64,000 bases of DNA from Bacteriovoracaceae bacterium (GTDB lineage: Bacteria; Bdellovibrionota; Bacteriovoracia; Bacteriovoracales; Bacteriovoracaceae). Both the position numbers and the translations under genes were made by a program. The first letter of the stretch is position 1. Each line of letters begins with the position of its first letter. Of this stretch, positions 43,606 through 53,303 are shown piece by piece. The notes below the pieces were generated by a model that was not told the origin of the DNA, ran no database searches, and saw only the letters and a program-made list of their open reading frames with translations. The stretch lies in NCBI GenBank assembly GCA_028101965.1, contig JAOHMI010000001.1:1-64000 (forward strand), read 5' to 3'.

Positions 43606-44204
43606 ATAATTCCTCCGCGAATTAAAATTTTTGTTTCCTCTTTAATGATTATAATTTATGTCAGAATTAAAATTTTTTTTAAATCAATTTAATTTTAAAA
43701 CCACCTGAAATAATTAAAAAAGGTTAAAATAAAATAAAAATTGAGATTTTATATTTGCCTAATAGCTATGGGAACTGTGTTGGTCGATACTGTTTTTATA
43801 ATAATCTTAATAATTTAATGAGCTCCATATTTCCAGGAACTAATAGAGAGTAGTAGTGATCGAATTTGTATAAGTCGATCGATCAAAATTTAATTAATTA
43901 GCATTTGTTCTTAGCCCCCATTTGAATTCTACACCTCTCAACTGGAGGTATTACAGAAAGTAAGAAGATACCAGAACGATAGTTAGCCAGTTTATAAAGT
44001 ATTGAATCGAAGATGTATTTTATTATAGGGAATTTTATGATTAGTAATGGCATAATTTTTATAAGTTTTAGTTAGCTAGTGATACAAAGTATTGATAGTA
44101 TTGTATTAGAACTGATGTAAACTTTTCCTCACATCTATTAAACTTTGAGAATTCACTTAATCTTCTTTCAATCGAAATTTAAACTCTTAAATAGGATTCT
44201 CAAA
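43606..44204. other. Intergenic, AT-rich, with one imperfect direct repeat
   Basis: No gene is seen. AGTTAGCCAGT at 43981 and AGTTAGCTAGT at 44070 are each followed within 5 nt by AAAGTATTGA, so a stretch of about 25 nt is repeated with an 89-nt period, roughly 110-200 bp before the next gene. A role as operator is possible but unproven. Confidence 0.5.
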
Positions 44205-45047
44205 ATGTTTAATCAAAGAATTTTTCCTCTCTTGTTTTTAGCTATGTTTATTTTTATGACTCCCGTAAAATCTGACACCGTCCAAGAAAAGTATTCGATA
44301 TTTGAAGATTATGAGGGAAATATCCTGTTAATTAAGAAGACACCAGATAATGATCCTCCTACTATTCTAAAAAACTTTCTAAGAAAATTTGATCGTAACT
44401 GGAGCTACAATAATCCAATTGCAACAAAAGATGGAAATATCCAAGCTGGCTTTGGGTTTAGCTTTGGCTACTCATCGATCCCTGATGATTTTTTTCAAAC
44501 AACTTATAATGGAGAGACTGGTTACTTTGGTGAAGTTTATGATAATTCCGAAACAGTTTTTCGCAATAATGGCTTATTGATGTCAATCAATTTGGAAGTG
44601 CGTTTTTTACATCGCTTGAAAGTAGGAACTGACCTGGACTTTCATATGAGAAAGGAAGGAGATGACGATGGTTCAATCATCATAAATAATGGTGTTTGGA
44701 ATCCAATCGGAGATCGGGTTTCAACTATATCTAATCAAGGGGATACTTTGGGAGAGCTATTGACTCAAAGTTATACTTTGTATTCTGAGTTTGATGTCAT
44801 TGCAATTCCCGCTAAAAAAATTAACCTACTTCTTTCTCCTGGAGTCTTTTATAAAAATTTTGGAACGTCTCATTACGTAGGAATTCTTCCAGTTCAAGAC
44901 GATGATCGTAATGATTATGGAATCAGGCTTAGTTTAACTCCTACCGAAACGGGTTATGATAAACAAAACTCGATATTGCCTCTTCGTATAAGTCTAGATA
45001 TTGGATTTAATGGTTCTAAATCTCTTAAGCTGGGTTTTCTTTTTTAG
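44205..45047 (+). CDS. Putative outer-membrane protein
   Basis: ATG 44205 gives a clean signal peptide (MFNQRIFPLLFLAMF, cleaved near VKSDT) and has AGGA 9 nt upstream; the in-frame ATG at 44145 adds a poor N-terminus. The 280-residue protein contains alternating beta strands (IQAGFGFSFGYSSI, LLMSINLEVRFLHRLKVG, INLLLSPGVFYKNF) and ends LKLGFLF with a C-terminal Phe, consistent with an outer-membrane barrel of about 10-12 strands. Function unknown. Confidence 0.78.
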   Translation: MFNQRIFPLLFLAMFIFMTPVKSDTVQEKYSIFEDYEGNILLIKKTPDNDPPTILKNFLRKFDRNWSYNNPIATKDGNIQAGFGFSFGYSSIPDDFFQTTYNGETGYFGEVYDNSETVFRNNGLLMSINLEVRFLHRLKVGTDLDFHMRKEGDDDGSIIINNGVWNPIGDRVSTISNQGDTLGELLTQSYTLYSEFDVIAIPAKKINLLLSPGVFYKNFGTSHYVGILPVQDDDRNDYGIRLSLTPTETGYDKQNSILPLRISLDIGFNGSKSLKLGFLF

Positions 45048-45080
45048 CAGGAGTTTTTAATTTTTATTCTTAAAAATAAG

Positions 45081-45413
45081 TTAAAGAACTAAGTTTGAGC
45101 CAATACCATTTTTAGAGCAAAGAATTGCAGCAAATTTCCCCTTCACAGTGGGGCTATTATAATAGCATTTAATCAAATCACTGGCTTCTTCACTTGTTTT
45201 CACTCCTGAGCATAATACCGTGGCAAATTTTGCATCATCGGGTCCATCCTTATAGCACTTAATCACAGCATTTTTTTCTTTGAGTGTCTTGACCCCATTG
45301 CAAAGAATTGAAGCATATTTTCCAAGATGAGATCCTTTTTTGTAGCAGTCAAATAAATGCTCGTTTGCAAAGGAAGTGTTGAAAATAAATGCAATTATTA
45401 TAAAGAATTTCAT
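45081..45413 (-). CDS. Small secreted protein made of three Cys-containing repeats
   Basis: ATG 45413 follows GAGGA. A signal peptide (ending TSFAN) precedes three repeats of about 30 residues, each with the pattern CYxxG/S, then K(Y/F)A and (S/T/A)(I/V)LC about 15 residues on: CYKKGSHLGKYASILC, CYKDGPDDAKFATVLC and CYYNSPTVKGKFAAILC. Each repeat could form a helical hairpin closed by one disulfide. It is periplasmic or exported. I do not recognise a named family. Confidence 0.8.
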   Translation of the reverse strand: MKFFIIIAFIFNTSFANEHLFDCYKKGSHLGKYASILCNGVKTLKEKNAVIKCYKDGPDDAKFATVLCSGVKTSEEASDLIKCYYNSPTVKGKFAAILCSKNGIGSNLVL

Positions 45414-45535
45414 GTGGTTCCTCTTCAAAATTTTATGGATAATTAATTTTGAAGAGTATTTTTATAATTGTAAATAGCTAATTGTTTTTGAAGTTCTCTT
45501 TATCATTCTGACAATTATTGTGTTATTAACCATGT

Positions 45536-46921
45536 ATGAATAAAAGTTTTGAAAATTTAGAACTAAGAGATGAGTTAAAGAAGACCTTATCAGATTTGGA
45601 GTTCACGGAAATGACAGAGATTCAATCTTTGGCCATTCCTGTCATTCTTGAAGGTCAAGATATTACTGCTATTGCTAAAACAGGCAGTGGTAAAACATTA
45701 GTTTTTGGTCTTGGTATCCTTAACTCCTTAGATTCCACAAATCTAACCTTAAGTTCACTCGTTATTTGTCCAACCAGAGAACTCGCTGATCAGGTCGCCT
45801 CTGAAATAAGAAAATTTGCTAGATTAATTAAAAATACAAAAGTAATTACGATTTGTGGTGGAACATCTCAGATTCATCAAGAGAAATCTCTCGAATATGG
45901 AAGTCAAATTATCGTGGGAACACCAGGAAGATTATTAAAGTTGATTAAAGAGAAAAAGATCTCTTTAAAGGGGATAAAGAATTTTATTCTTGATGAAGCG
46001 GATAAAATGCTGGATATGGGCTTCATCGAAGATATAATGGAAATTGAGAAATTTACCCCAAGAGATAAGCAATCATTATTTTTCTCTGCTACTTTTCCAG
46101 AGAGAATCCAAGAATTAAGTTCCTCCATTCAGAATAACTCTAAGTTTATTAAAACGAAGCAAGAAGAATCTGAAATATTAATATCAGAAAAATTTATAGA
46201 ACTTCTCTCTCACAAGGATAAGGAATCTTCGTTAATTAAACTTCTAGCAGAGTATAAACCCCAAAGATTTATAATTTTCTGTAGAACAAAAATAATAACG
46301 GATAAAGTAAATAACTTGTTAAATGATCACGGAATTATTTCCGAATCTATGCATGGGGACCTAGATCAAAATGAAAGAAATGTTGTTTTAAGGATGTTCG
46401 ATAATCAAAGTTTGTCATCACTTGTCGCAACAGATGTTGCGGCCAGAGGGCTAGACATTGGTGGTCTTGATGCAATTATAAACTTTGATTTGCCAAGCAA
46501 AAAAGAAGAATACATTCATCGGATAGGTCGAACAGGAAGGGCTGGAAATAAAGGTTTGGCCTTTAGTTTCTTTATTGATAAGCAAAGAAAACTAGTTGAT
46601 GAGTTTTGTGAAAATAGATTCGAATTAGAAAGAAGCGATTTCATAGATGTAATGGATCTGAATGAAGAACAGGAATACAATCTTCTGCCACCGATGTGTA
46701 CTTTATATATTAGCCGTGGAAAAAAAGATAAGTTAAGACCCGGTGATATTTTAGGTGCAATCATTGGTGAAACAGGTATCACCGATAAATCAATTGGTAA
46801 AATTAATATTTTAAATATTATCAGCTATGTTGCAATTGAAAGATCTAAAGCGGATTTAGTTATCGATAATATGAAGAATAAAAAGATTAAGAAAAAAAAT
46901 ATTAAAATTGGATTTGCATAA
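45536..46921 (+). CDS. dbpA: DEAD-box RNA helicase, DbpA type
   Basis: This 461-residue protein shows the helicase motifs in order: Q motif (FTEMTEIQSLAIP), I (AKTGSGKT), Ia (PTRELA), II (LDEADKML), III (FSATFP), V (ATDVAARGLDIGG) and VI (HRIGRTGRAG). The C-terminal 75 residues (CTLYISRGKKDKLRPGDILG) match the DbpA RNA-binding domain, which targets helix 92 of 23S rRNA during 50S subunit assembly. The next gene, an S4-domain protein, overlaps by 1 nt. Confidence 0.93.
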   Translation: MNKSFENLELRDELKKTLSDLEFTEMTEIQSLAIPVILEGQDITAIAKTGSGKTLVFGLGILNSLDSTNLTLSSLVICPTRELADQVASEIRKFARLIKNTKVITICGGTSQIHQEKSLEYGSQIIVGTPGRLLKLIKEKKISLKGIKNFILDEADKMLDMGFIEDIMEIEKFTPRDKQSLFFSATFPERIQELSSSIQNNSKFIKTKQEESEILISEKFIELLSHKDKESSLIKLLAEYKPQRFIIFCRTKIITDKVNNLLNDHGIISESMHGDLDQNERNVVLRMFDNQSLSSLVATDVAARGLDIGGLDAIINFDLPSKKEEYIHRIGRTGRAGNKGLAFSFFIDKQRKLVDEFCENRFELERSDFIDVMDLNEEQEYNLLPPMCTLYISRGKKDKLRPGDILGAIIGETGITDKSIGKINILNIISYVAIERSKADLVIDNMKNKKIKKKNIKIGFA

Positions 46922-47130
46922 TGAATGAATTTAAACTCAAAGAAAACGAATTTATTAAATTATGTGATCTACTCAAAAAAGTATCTTGGTGTAGCACTGG
47001 AGGCCATGCCAAACTTGTTATTGATGAAGGACAAGTCAAAGTTAATGACGAAGTAGAATTGCGAAAACGATATAAATTAAAATTGGGTGACGTGGTTGAG
47101 TTTGAAAATCAATTTATTAAAATAACCTAA
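46921..47130 (+). CDS. S4-domain RNA-binding protein, YbcJ type
   Basis: This 69-residue protein is a single S4 domain: FIKLCDLLKKVSWCSTGGHA, KLVIDEGQVKVNDEVELRKR and KLKLGDVVEF match the YbcJ/YaaA group of stand-alone S4 proteins. It probably binds rRNA. It starts on the last base of the dbpA stop codon, so the two are co-translated, consistent with ribosome assembly work. Confidence 0.9.
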   Translation: MNEFKLKENEFIKLCDLLKKVSWCSTGGHAKLVIDEGQVKVNDEVELRKRYKLKLGDVVEFENQFIKIT

Positions 47131-47407
47131 TATATTGAGTTTACAATAGCTAGCTTGTAGTATGACAACTTTTGGTACCAACTTGTTGGAAATTTCTTTA
47201 AATCCACTTAATTTTGAATCAGAGGTAAATTATTGATAAATAGTCGATTGCATTTATTTTGAGTCACATTTCTTATCATCTCTAGAATAACTCCCATGTA
47301 AGTATTTGAATTTTAGCTTTATCTAAGTTTTATAATTTTTTTGTTTTAATTCTTTTTTTTGAGACTTCAAAATAGATATAACACAAACACTTTTTGGAGG
47401 AGTTTTA

Positions 47408-47860
47408 ATGAAAGTTCAAATAAAAATATTTTTAGTATTAGGGGCAACTATCTTTAATGCACAGTTTACACATGGAAAAGGTCCTGCTCAAAAGTTACTA
47501 AAAGATGAAAGTATCGTTATAGCATGTCCTTATGCAAACGAATTTGCTCAAGGTGATTCGATCAGCCTTATAAATAAAACAAAATATCTTAAAAATAATT
47601 CTCAATCTACACCACTTGATGAAGTACCAATTACTCAAGATGGTCAGATATTTCAATCATCCATAAACTATAAACAAGTTGATCATATTGAATCAGATGT
47701 AACAACCGTAACCACAATGTCTCAGGGCAACTGTGTTTATAGCTATAATTCTGAATTTCAAGGAAATCTCTATACACAATTACCCTCAGGCATGACCTGC
47801 TTAGCAGGAATTTATGATACCGAGGATGCTCAAGATGTAGTTGGATTTCGATGTTTCTAA
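47408..47860 (+). CDS. Secreted protein, unknown
   Basis: ATG 47408 follows GGAGGAG. The 150-residue protein has a signal peptide (cleaved near FTHGK) and four cysteines (IACPY, GNCVYSY, MTCLAG, FRCF) likely forming two disulfides. It is beta-rich. The 17 nt around its start (AGGAGTTTTAATGAAAG) are identical to those of the next gene, suggesting a duplicated or commonly regulated leader. No family recognised. Confidence 0.75.
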   Translation: MKVQIKIFLVLGATIFNAQFTHGKGPAQKLLKDESIVIACPYANEFAQGDSISLINKTKYLKNNSQSTPLDEVPITQDGQIFQSSINYKQVDHIESDVTTVTTMSQGNCVYSYNSEFQGNLYTQLPSGMTCLAGIYDTEDAQDVVGFRCF

Positions 47861-47898
47861 TATATTTAGTGTAATTTAAATTTGAGAAAGGAGTTTTA

Positions 47899-48159
47899 AT
47901 GAAAGCGATTTTATTCTTAATATGTATGGCTTTTTCCACTTATAGTTTTTCTATTAATTGGTGTATCGAAGAATCAAATAATATGTACCAAGATTGTATT
48001 AATGGAGATGAAAATTTTAATGACTTTGAATATTGTGGAGATATGGCAAATTCTTATTTAGGAGTTTGTGTGTCAAGCTTTGTTACTGCTGAAGAATTAA
48101 GTGTGGGTTCTTTTTCTTCTGATGGGAGTTCTAACCGTGAGATTAAGCATAATAAATAG
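47899..48159 (+). CDS. Small secreted Cys-containing protein
   Basis: This 86-residue protein has a signal peptide ending STYSFS, then four cysteines (NWCIEE, QDCING, EYCGD, GVCVSS) spaced about 12 residues apart, and a Ser-rich polar tail. It has the same 17-nt start context as the preceding secreted gene, 38 nt upstream. No family recognised; disulfide-stabilised helices are likely. Confidence 0.75.
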   Translation: MKAILFLICMAFSTYSFSINWCIEESNNMYQDCINGDENFNDFEYCGDMANSYLGVCVSSFVTAEELSVGSFSSDGSSNREIKHNK

Positions 48160-48230
48160 CTCTTAATTCTTTAAGAACAAAAACCATGTTAATAGGTAGA
48201 AATTATCTTATTTTATGTTAATGTTCGAGT

Positions 48231-49052
48231 ATGAACTATCCAAAACAAATCTTAATGGTGAAACCAAATAATTTTCGAATTGATTATGTGATTAATAAGC
48301 ATATGAATAAAGAAGCAAAGGTTGATATCAATAAAGCATTATTCCAATGGGGAGAAGTTAAAAATACTTATGAGTCATTAGGTTTTAAGGTGATAGAAAT
48401 GCTTGATCAGCCTGAATACCCTGATATGGTTTTTTGTGCTAATACTCTATTCACTTATCCTGATGGTATGCTCTTATCCCAGATGAAACATGAAGAACGA
48501 AGGGGCGAAGTTGATATTATTAGTTCTCAGTTAAATCGAAAAAATAAAACCAAAATTACTAAGAATTTTGAGGCGATGGGTGACCTTCTATGGTGTTATC
48601 AAACAGAAGAGCTTTTTGGTGGGTACGGATTTCGAACCAGTGAAGAAACTTATGATCAAATTGAAGAGATTCTCAATTATAAAATAATTAGGCTTCATCT
48701 TATCAATGATAATTATTATCACCTTGATACATGCCTCTCTATAATAAATGAAAAAACTGCTCTTATTGTGGAAAGTGCTTTTGATAAGATTGGACTGGAA
48801 ATTCTTCGGAGCAAATTTTCGCAGCTTATTTATGTCGATGAGAATGAAGCGTTGAAGTACTTGGCCTGTAATGCTCATTGTCCGGATGGAATGAATGTAT
48901 TAGTCGAGTCGCGTGCGATTAAACTTAGGGCTAAGCTTGATCGACTTGGTTTTAAAACTATTGGATTGGAGACAGGAGATTTTTTGAAGTCAGGGGGATC
49001 TATTTTTTGCATGAAAAACCAAGGTTGGTTTTATGATAGTGATGATAATTAA
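48231..49052 (+). CDS. Amidinotransferase/dimethylarginine dimethylaminohydrolase-family enzyme
   Basis: This 273-residue protein has the guanidine-modifying (pentein) fold. PDMVFCANTLF contributes the substrate-binding Asp, YYHLDTCLSII the catalytic His, and SGGSIFCMKNQ the nucleophilic Cys near the C-terminus. Relatives include DDAH, arginine deiminase and ornithine-related amidinotransferases, which hydrolyse or transfer amidino groups from arginine derivatives in the cytoplasm. Which substrate is used here cannot be told. No neighbouring arginine-pathway gene helps. Confidence 0.87.
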   Translation: MNYPKQILMVKPNNFRIDYVINKHMNKEAKVDINKALFQWGEVKNTYESLGFKVIEMLDQPEYPDMVFCANTLFTYPDGMLLSQMKHEERRGEVDIISSQLNRKNKTKITKNFEAMGDLLWCYQTEELFGGYGFRTSEETYDQIEEILNYKIIRLHLINDNYYHLDTCLSIINEKTALIVESAFDKIGLEILRSKFSQLIYVDENEALKYLACNAHCPDGMNVLVESRAIKLRAKLDRLGFKTIGLETGDFLKSGGSIFCMKNQGWFYDSDDN

Positions 49053-49225
49053 TCGATTAATTTTGAGTTCTATTTGCCTATAATTGTATATTGTGTAGCT
49101 TTTTTCTGAAAGTTAAGGCATGAAGTCTACAGGTATGATTTTACTTTTTAACAATTTTGAAATTTACTCTTAAACCAATCATTCAGTCATCTATTTTTTT
49201 TTAAGTTTTTGATATATATAAAACA

Positions 49226-49816
49226 TTAGACCCCTCCTCCTGGTTTTTCAGAAATAGGGCCAATTACTTTTGGTAGTATCGGACAGTTCTTTTGGATAAT
49301 TGAAATTGAGTTTATTAATTCAGAGTGATAAATAGCTTCTTCTTCATAATAATTTTCTCGAATATAAATATTATTTGATAAAAACTCATTTCCGCCGACA
49401 AATGCCTCATAAGTAATGTCATCCTCAATGAAAACACAATTCATTTTCAAGCTAATTTGTTTTGTAGTTGTACTAGAAGTAAGTCCAATTACATTTGAAG
49501 TGCACCCAAGTGTCCAAAAAATAAAATTACTGGAGCGAACTTGAAAAGAAGGCTCGCTTGAATCTAAAAAAATGAATTTATCATTGAGATATTCACCATC
49601 AAAGACTTTTATCTCGTTAAATACGGTAATTTCATTATTAATCTCTCTATTATAATCGACAATCATTTGTGTTTTCTCACATCGTAAATCATATTCATTC
49701 TGATGATCATAAACTATAAGGGAGTCGGATAATACTGTTATTGTCCGGTCTACTAAATCTTGAGCAAAAATGAAGTTAAAGCTAGATAAAATTAAACATA
49801 TAGAACAAATTCTCAT
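49226..49816 (-). CDS. Secreted protein, unknown
   Basis: The 196-residue protein has a signal peptide ending FNFIFAQ. The mature part is beta-rich, with LVYDHQNEYDL-like alternation and cysteines in DLRCEK, LGCTSN, KMNCVF and KNCPIL, consistent with two disulfides. It ends KPGGGV. The stop is followed by AT-rich DNA. No family recognised. Confidence 0.72.
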   Translation of the reverse strand: MRICSICLILSSFNFIFAQDLVDRTITVLSDSLIVYDHQNEYDLRCEKTQMIVDYNREINNEITVFNEIKVFDGEYLNDKFIFLDSSEPSFQVRSSNFIFWTLGCTSNVIGLTSSTTTKQISLKMNCVFIEDDITYEAFVGGNEFLSNNIYIRENYYEEEAIYHSELINSISIIQKNCPILPKVIGPISEKPGGGV

Positions 49817-50053
49817 CTAAAGTGTCCCTTTTCCTTTATTAGAATTCATTTTAAATGAGATTAAACTTTTTAAAGAATTTAAAGAGGAGATTTAGATTAA
49901 GTCTTTAATTTGATTAGGCATCTTTATTTATTTCTATCTTTTAATAGCCTACTAAAGATTAAATTATTTAGAATGAGGCAATACTTTATCGTAAATACAG
50001 CGACTTAATGGAGTAGGTGATTCCATTTTGATTGATTAATTCTTTTTAAATAA

Positions 50054-53038
50054 TTAATGATTTAACAAGTTTTGTATCACGCCTAGATCATTTCCTGATT
50101 TTGGATCATCAAATATAACAAAATTCTTTCTTTCATTATCAATTGAAATATCAAAAAAGAAATAGCCAGTGGTGTTTATATTTTCTGAGAGGTCATTATA
50201 GCAAATAACTTGAGGATCCCTTGAGCCATCGAAGAGAAAGTTATTTCCTTCATTATCATTGATGGCATGAAGTAAGGGGATGTTTGGAGCAGACATGCAA
50301 GTCTCAGCATTATTATGAAAAACACCCGCTGGGTTATTTAATTCGTTATCGAATATATCATTTTCTGATTCTAGCTCTATGGGAACTTTGGTAGTATTCG
50401 GTGCCACTTCAATAATGGTTATATCATCAACTTCACCATCAAAACTTGATGGATTAATGCCAGTTAATGTATTGGATGATCCAGCAATTATATTTTCACT
50501 GTAATCGCCATCGGCATTAACCGTCTGACCATTTGTTCCTTGTAAATACATTCTAAAAGATCCTCCAACATAATTTGAAACCGTATAAGAGACAAGATAT
50601 TCTCTTTGGTCTTCTACAACTCCGATTTTATAAGTTAGCCCAGTGGAAGCTCCTCCTGAATAAAATCCTCCTGCAACGGAAGAGGATCCATCTGGGGTCC
50701 AACCCGTGGTGGTAGTGAAGTCGCCATTTATTAGGACATCACTTGCCAAGACATAGCTTCCATCAGATTCAGTAAAGCCATTAATTAAATTGAAATGATA
50801 ATTATTTTGAGTTGATCCCCAGGCACTTGATAGTAAAAAATCTTGCATAACTCCATGATTACCATTGCCGGAAATATCAAAAATATTGACTCCAGCACCT
50901 TCCGCCATAGGGTAGTGAAGTAAAAGGTTATCGGTAATATTAGTGCCTTCATAAATGGATGTGACTTCTGTGGATGTTAATAAATCTGAATATATTCTAA
51001 AATCTGCAAGGCATCCGTGAAATATATCTGATCCAGCTTGGCGATAACCAATGTAATATGAAGAAGTTAAGTCAACAGCAACTTCTGGTGAAAAATCACT
51101 CGAAGATTGAAATTCACCATTTGAATAAATATCTGCATTTCCATCTCGATCATAGGTAATCGTTAAGTGTTCCCAAGTACCGATAGATTGAGTAAAGCCA
51201 GAAAGATTATAGTTCGAACCAGAAATTTTAATTCTTGGAGCACTTCCATTTCTTAGAATAATTAACCTTGTTGAACTTAGTGTTGTGGAGTTTAAAATAT
51301 TATCCTGTGTTCCCAAGGATAGTGGATTGACCCAAAAGGATATAGAAAAATCGCTGGTTCCAATTGGCAGAGAAGGAGTAAGAATTGAATCATCAACACC
51401 ATCAAAGCAAAGAGTATTTGAATTAACCATATTAAAATTATTATTAACTCTTCCTGTATAACTTAGATCAACATCAAGAACATCTTTATTCGAGTTTGTC
51501 TCACTCATTGGGATGATTAATTGAGCAGGCGGGTTCGCATTAATTAAATTAACTGAGCCAGCACTATCAAGATTAATATCATCTGGATGCAGTTTCCACC
51601 AATGACTTGGGGTTGTGGTTGTCTCTAGCCCAGAACTATATTGAGTTATCTCATTGGTTGATAGAAGAGTGTTATTATAAAATCTTATATCCCAAATCAT
51701 ACCTTCGAAACTACTGATCGCTCCTGTTGTTGCAGCTCCGATTATTACATCAGGAGTGTGACTTGCAGATGCCATCGGTATAGAAACAGACCCTAGGTCA
51801 TTTCCATTTAAATATAAATTTCCAGTTGAAGTATTATAATTATAAACCCAAACAAATTTTTGAACTTCACCTAAAATTAGGATGTCTGAGTAAGTATCCA
51901 GCCCCCCTGATGATCCCGTATTTATGGAAATATCATCAGTACTCCATGTGATCCTAACTTGTTCAGCATTTCCGTCTTCGCGCAAGCGTATAACGGTAGC
52001 ACCTCCTGCTTGATTAACGAGAGCAATTTGAGACCAAGCTAATGAGAAAGTATCACCTCGATTTATTGTATCAACCACATTATATAAATTATCATTATTA
52101 AAAAAATGAAGGTAATTGGAGTATCCATTTTGATTGGCATCAGAATATATAACTTCATTGTTTTCCTCATGGAATGTGGAGAGAGTTGCATTTATAATTA
52201 TACCATGATTTTCTTTCATACTTGAATCAAAAGAAACTTCACCATCTCCTTCTTCGGTTTTTAAATAGAGTGTGTAATTTTCTTTTTGACTTGGATCAGA
52301 GAATAATGAACTAATTTCACTTGAACTTAAGGCCGATGCATGAACTCTAATATCCCAAATTTTTCCATCATAGAAGTTGGCTGATAAATCGTTATAGGCA
52401 GCAATGTAATCAAAATCAAAATTGCTATTGTTCGTTTGGGTTGAGGATGGAGCAATTCCATCAAGGTAAATAGAGACAACTCCACTTTCCCTGGTGATCA
52501 CAATAAATTGGGTTGTTCCCGTAGCAAAAGTGTGACCATGGGTGATGGTTACGGAATTGCTATTAAAGACAGTGGTGATATCAGTTGCTGAATCAATCAT
52601 GATATAATTATCAGTGGTGCTATCCTCTCCAAATAAGACAAGATTGGTTAAGGAATCGGGGTTTATCCAAAAACTTATGGTGAAGTCTGTGGTAAGAGAT
52701 ACTTGCTCTTTTAGATCGATGTAATCATCCGTCCCGTCAAAGTTATAATTTTTTCCAGCAAAGGTATTGCGATCGTACCCACTTTGATCAGTGATTGAAG
52801 TTTTTGTTAAGGATGTGTTTATTAATAATCCTTGAAAGCCATCGAGAGATGCCAGTGATTCAAGCAAAGTATTGTCGCTACTATCAGGTAAATTATTATT
52901 CGCACCAGGATAAGCACTCGAAGCTGTCGTTGGATCAACGCTTACTCTTCCTTTTTTTCCTTTATTTATTCCACATGAATAATGAAATAAAAAAAGAAAA
53001 AATATTAAAAATATTTTTGATATTTTGTTATTTACCAT
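50054..53038 (-). CDS. Giant surface lipoprotein with three or four LamG-like domains
   Basis: ATG 53038 gives a lipoprotein signal peptide ending FHYSC; the frame is open further upstream to 53224 but that part lacks sense. The mature protein of about 975 residues contains concanavalin/LamG_3 modules, each with FDGxDDxI and xFSISFWxNPxSL strands: YNFDGTDDYIDLKEQVSL, a middle module (RGDTFSLAWSQI), and LCFDGVDDSILTPSLPIG, with a fourth start at HYPMAEGAGVNIFDISG. LamG_3 modules bind glycans or proteins. It is anchored in the outer membrane by inference and probably exposed for adhesion. Confidence 0.88.
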   Translation of the reverse strand: MVNNKISKIFLIFFLFLFHYSCGINKGKKGRVSVDPTTASSAYPGANNNLPDSSDNTLLESLASLDGFQGLLINTSLTKTSITDQSGYDRNTFAGKNYNFDGTDDYIDLKEQVSLTTDFTISFWINPDSLTNLVLFGEDSTTDNYIMIDSATDITTVFNSNSVTITHGHTFATGTTQFIVITRESGVVSIYLDGIAPSSTQTNNSNFDFDYIAAYNDLSANFYDGKIWDIRVHASALSSSEISSLFSDPSQKENYTLYLKTEEGDGEVSFDSSMKENHGIIINATLSTFHEENNEVIYSDANQNGYSNYLHFFNNDNLYNVVDTINRGDTFSLAWSQIALVNQAGGATVIRLREDGNAEQVRITWSTDDISINTGSSGGLDTYSDILILGEVQKFVWVYNYNTSTGNLYLNGNDLGSVSIPMASASHTPDVIIGAATTGAISSFEGMIWDIRFYNNTLLSTNEITQYSSGLETTTTPSHWWKLHPDDINLDSAGSVNLINANPPAQLIIPMSETNSNKDVLDVDLSYTGRVNNNFNMVNSNTLCFDGVDDSILTPSLPIGTSDFSISFWVNPLSLGTQDNILNSTTLSSTRLIILRNGSAPRIKISGSNYNLSGFTQSIGTWEHLTITYDRDGNADIYSNGEFQSSSDFSPEVAVDLTSSYYIGYRQAGSDIFHGCLADFRIYSDLLTSTEVTSIYEGTNITDNLLLHYPMAEGAGVNIFDISGNGNHGVMQDFLLSSAWGSTQNNYHFNLINGFTESDGSYVLASDVLINGDFTTTTGWTPDGSSSVAGGFYSGGASTGLTYKIGVVEDQREYLVSYTVSNYVGGSFRMYLQGTNGQTVNADGDYSENIIAGSSNTLTGINPSSFDGEVDDITIIEVAPNTTKVPIELESENDIFDNELNNPAGVFHNNAETCMSAPNIPLLHAINDNEGNNFLFDGSRDPQVICYNDLSENINTTGYFFFDISIDNERKNFVIFDDPKSGNDLGVIQNLLNH

Positions 53039-53303
53039 TGCAAAACTTCTTACTTGAGTAAGTGCACCTCCATCTGTTTCTTTTCGGCTATTTAGGAGGT
53101 GAAATTGGAGTCGAAATGGTAGACGGCAAAAACTTCGAAAGGCCATGGATTCTATTTGATCTAGCATCGCGAAGATATAGAACATCTGGCATAACTGTTT
53201 ATAATCAAGTTTCGAGGTACTCAAGTTATATTTTAATAAAACCTAACTGTAATTCTCGGGTTATTTTACGAGTTTTCTAAATGACTATATAGGGAGTTAT
53301 AAA

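Noticed and set aside
53039-53224. Upstream extension of the LamG lipoprotein reading frame
   Set aside because: Using it would bury the lipoprotein signal peptide inside the protein; ATG 53038 starts a normal signal peptide.
52795-53280. Plus-strand frames of 70-90 codons opposite the LamG lipoprotein gene
   Set aside because: They are antisense to a well-supported gene, lack ribosome binding sites and have no recognisable features.
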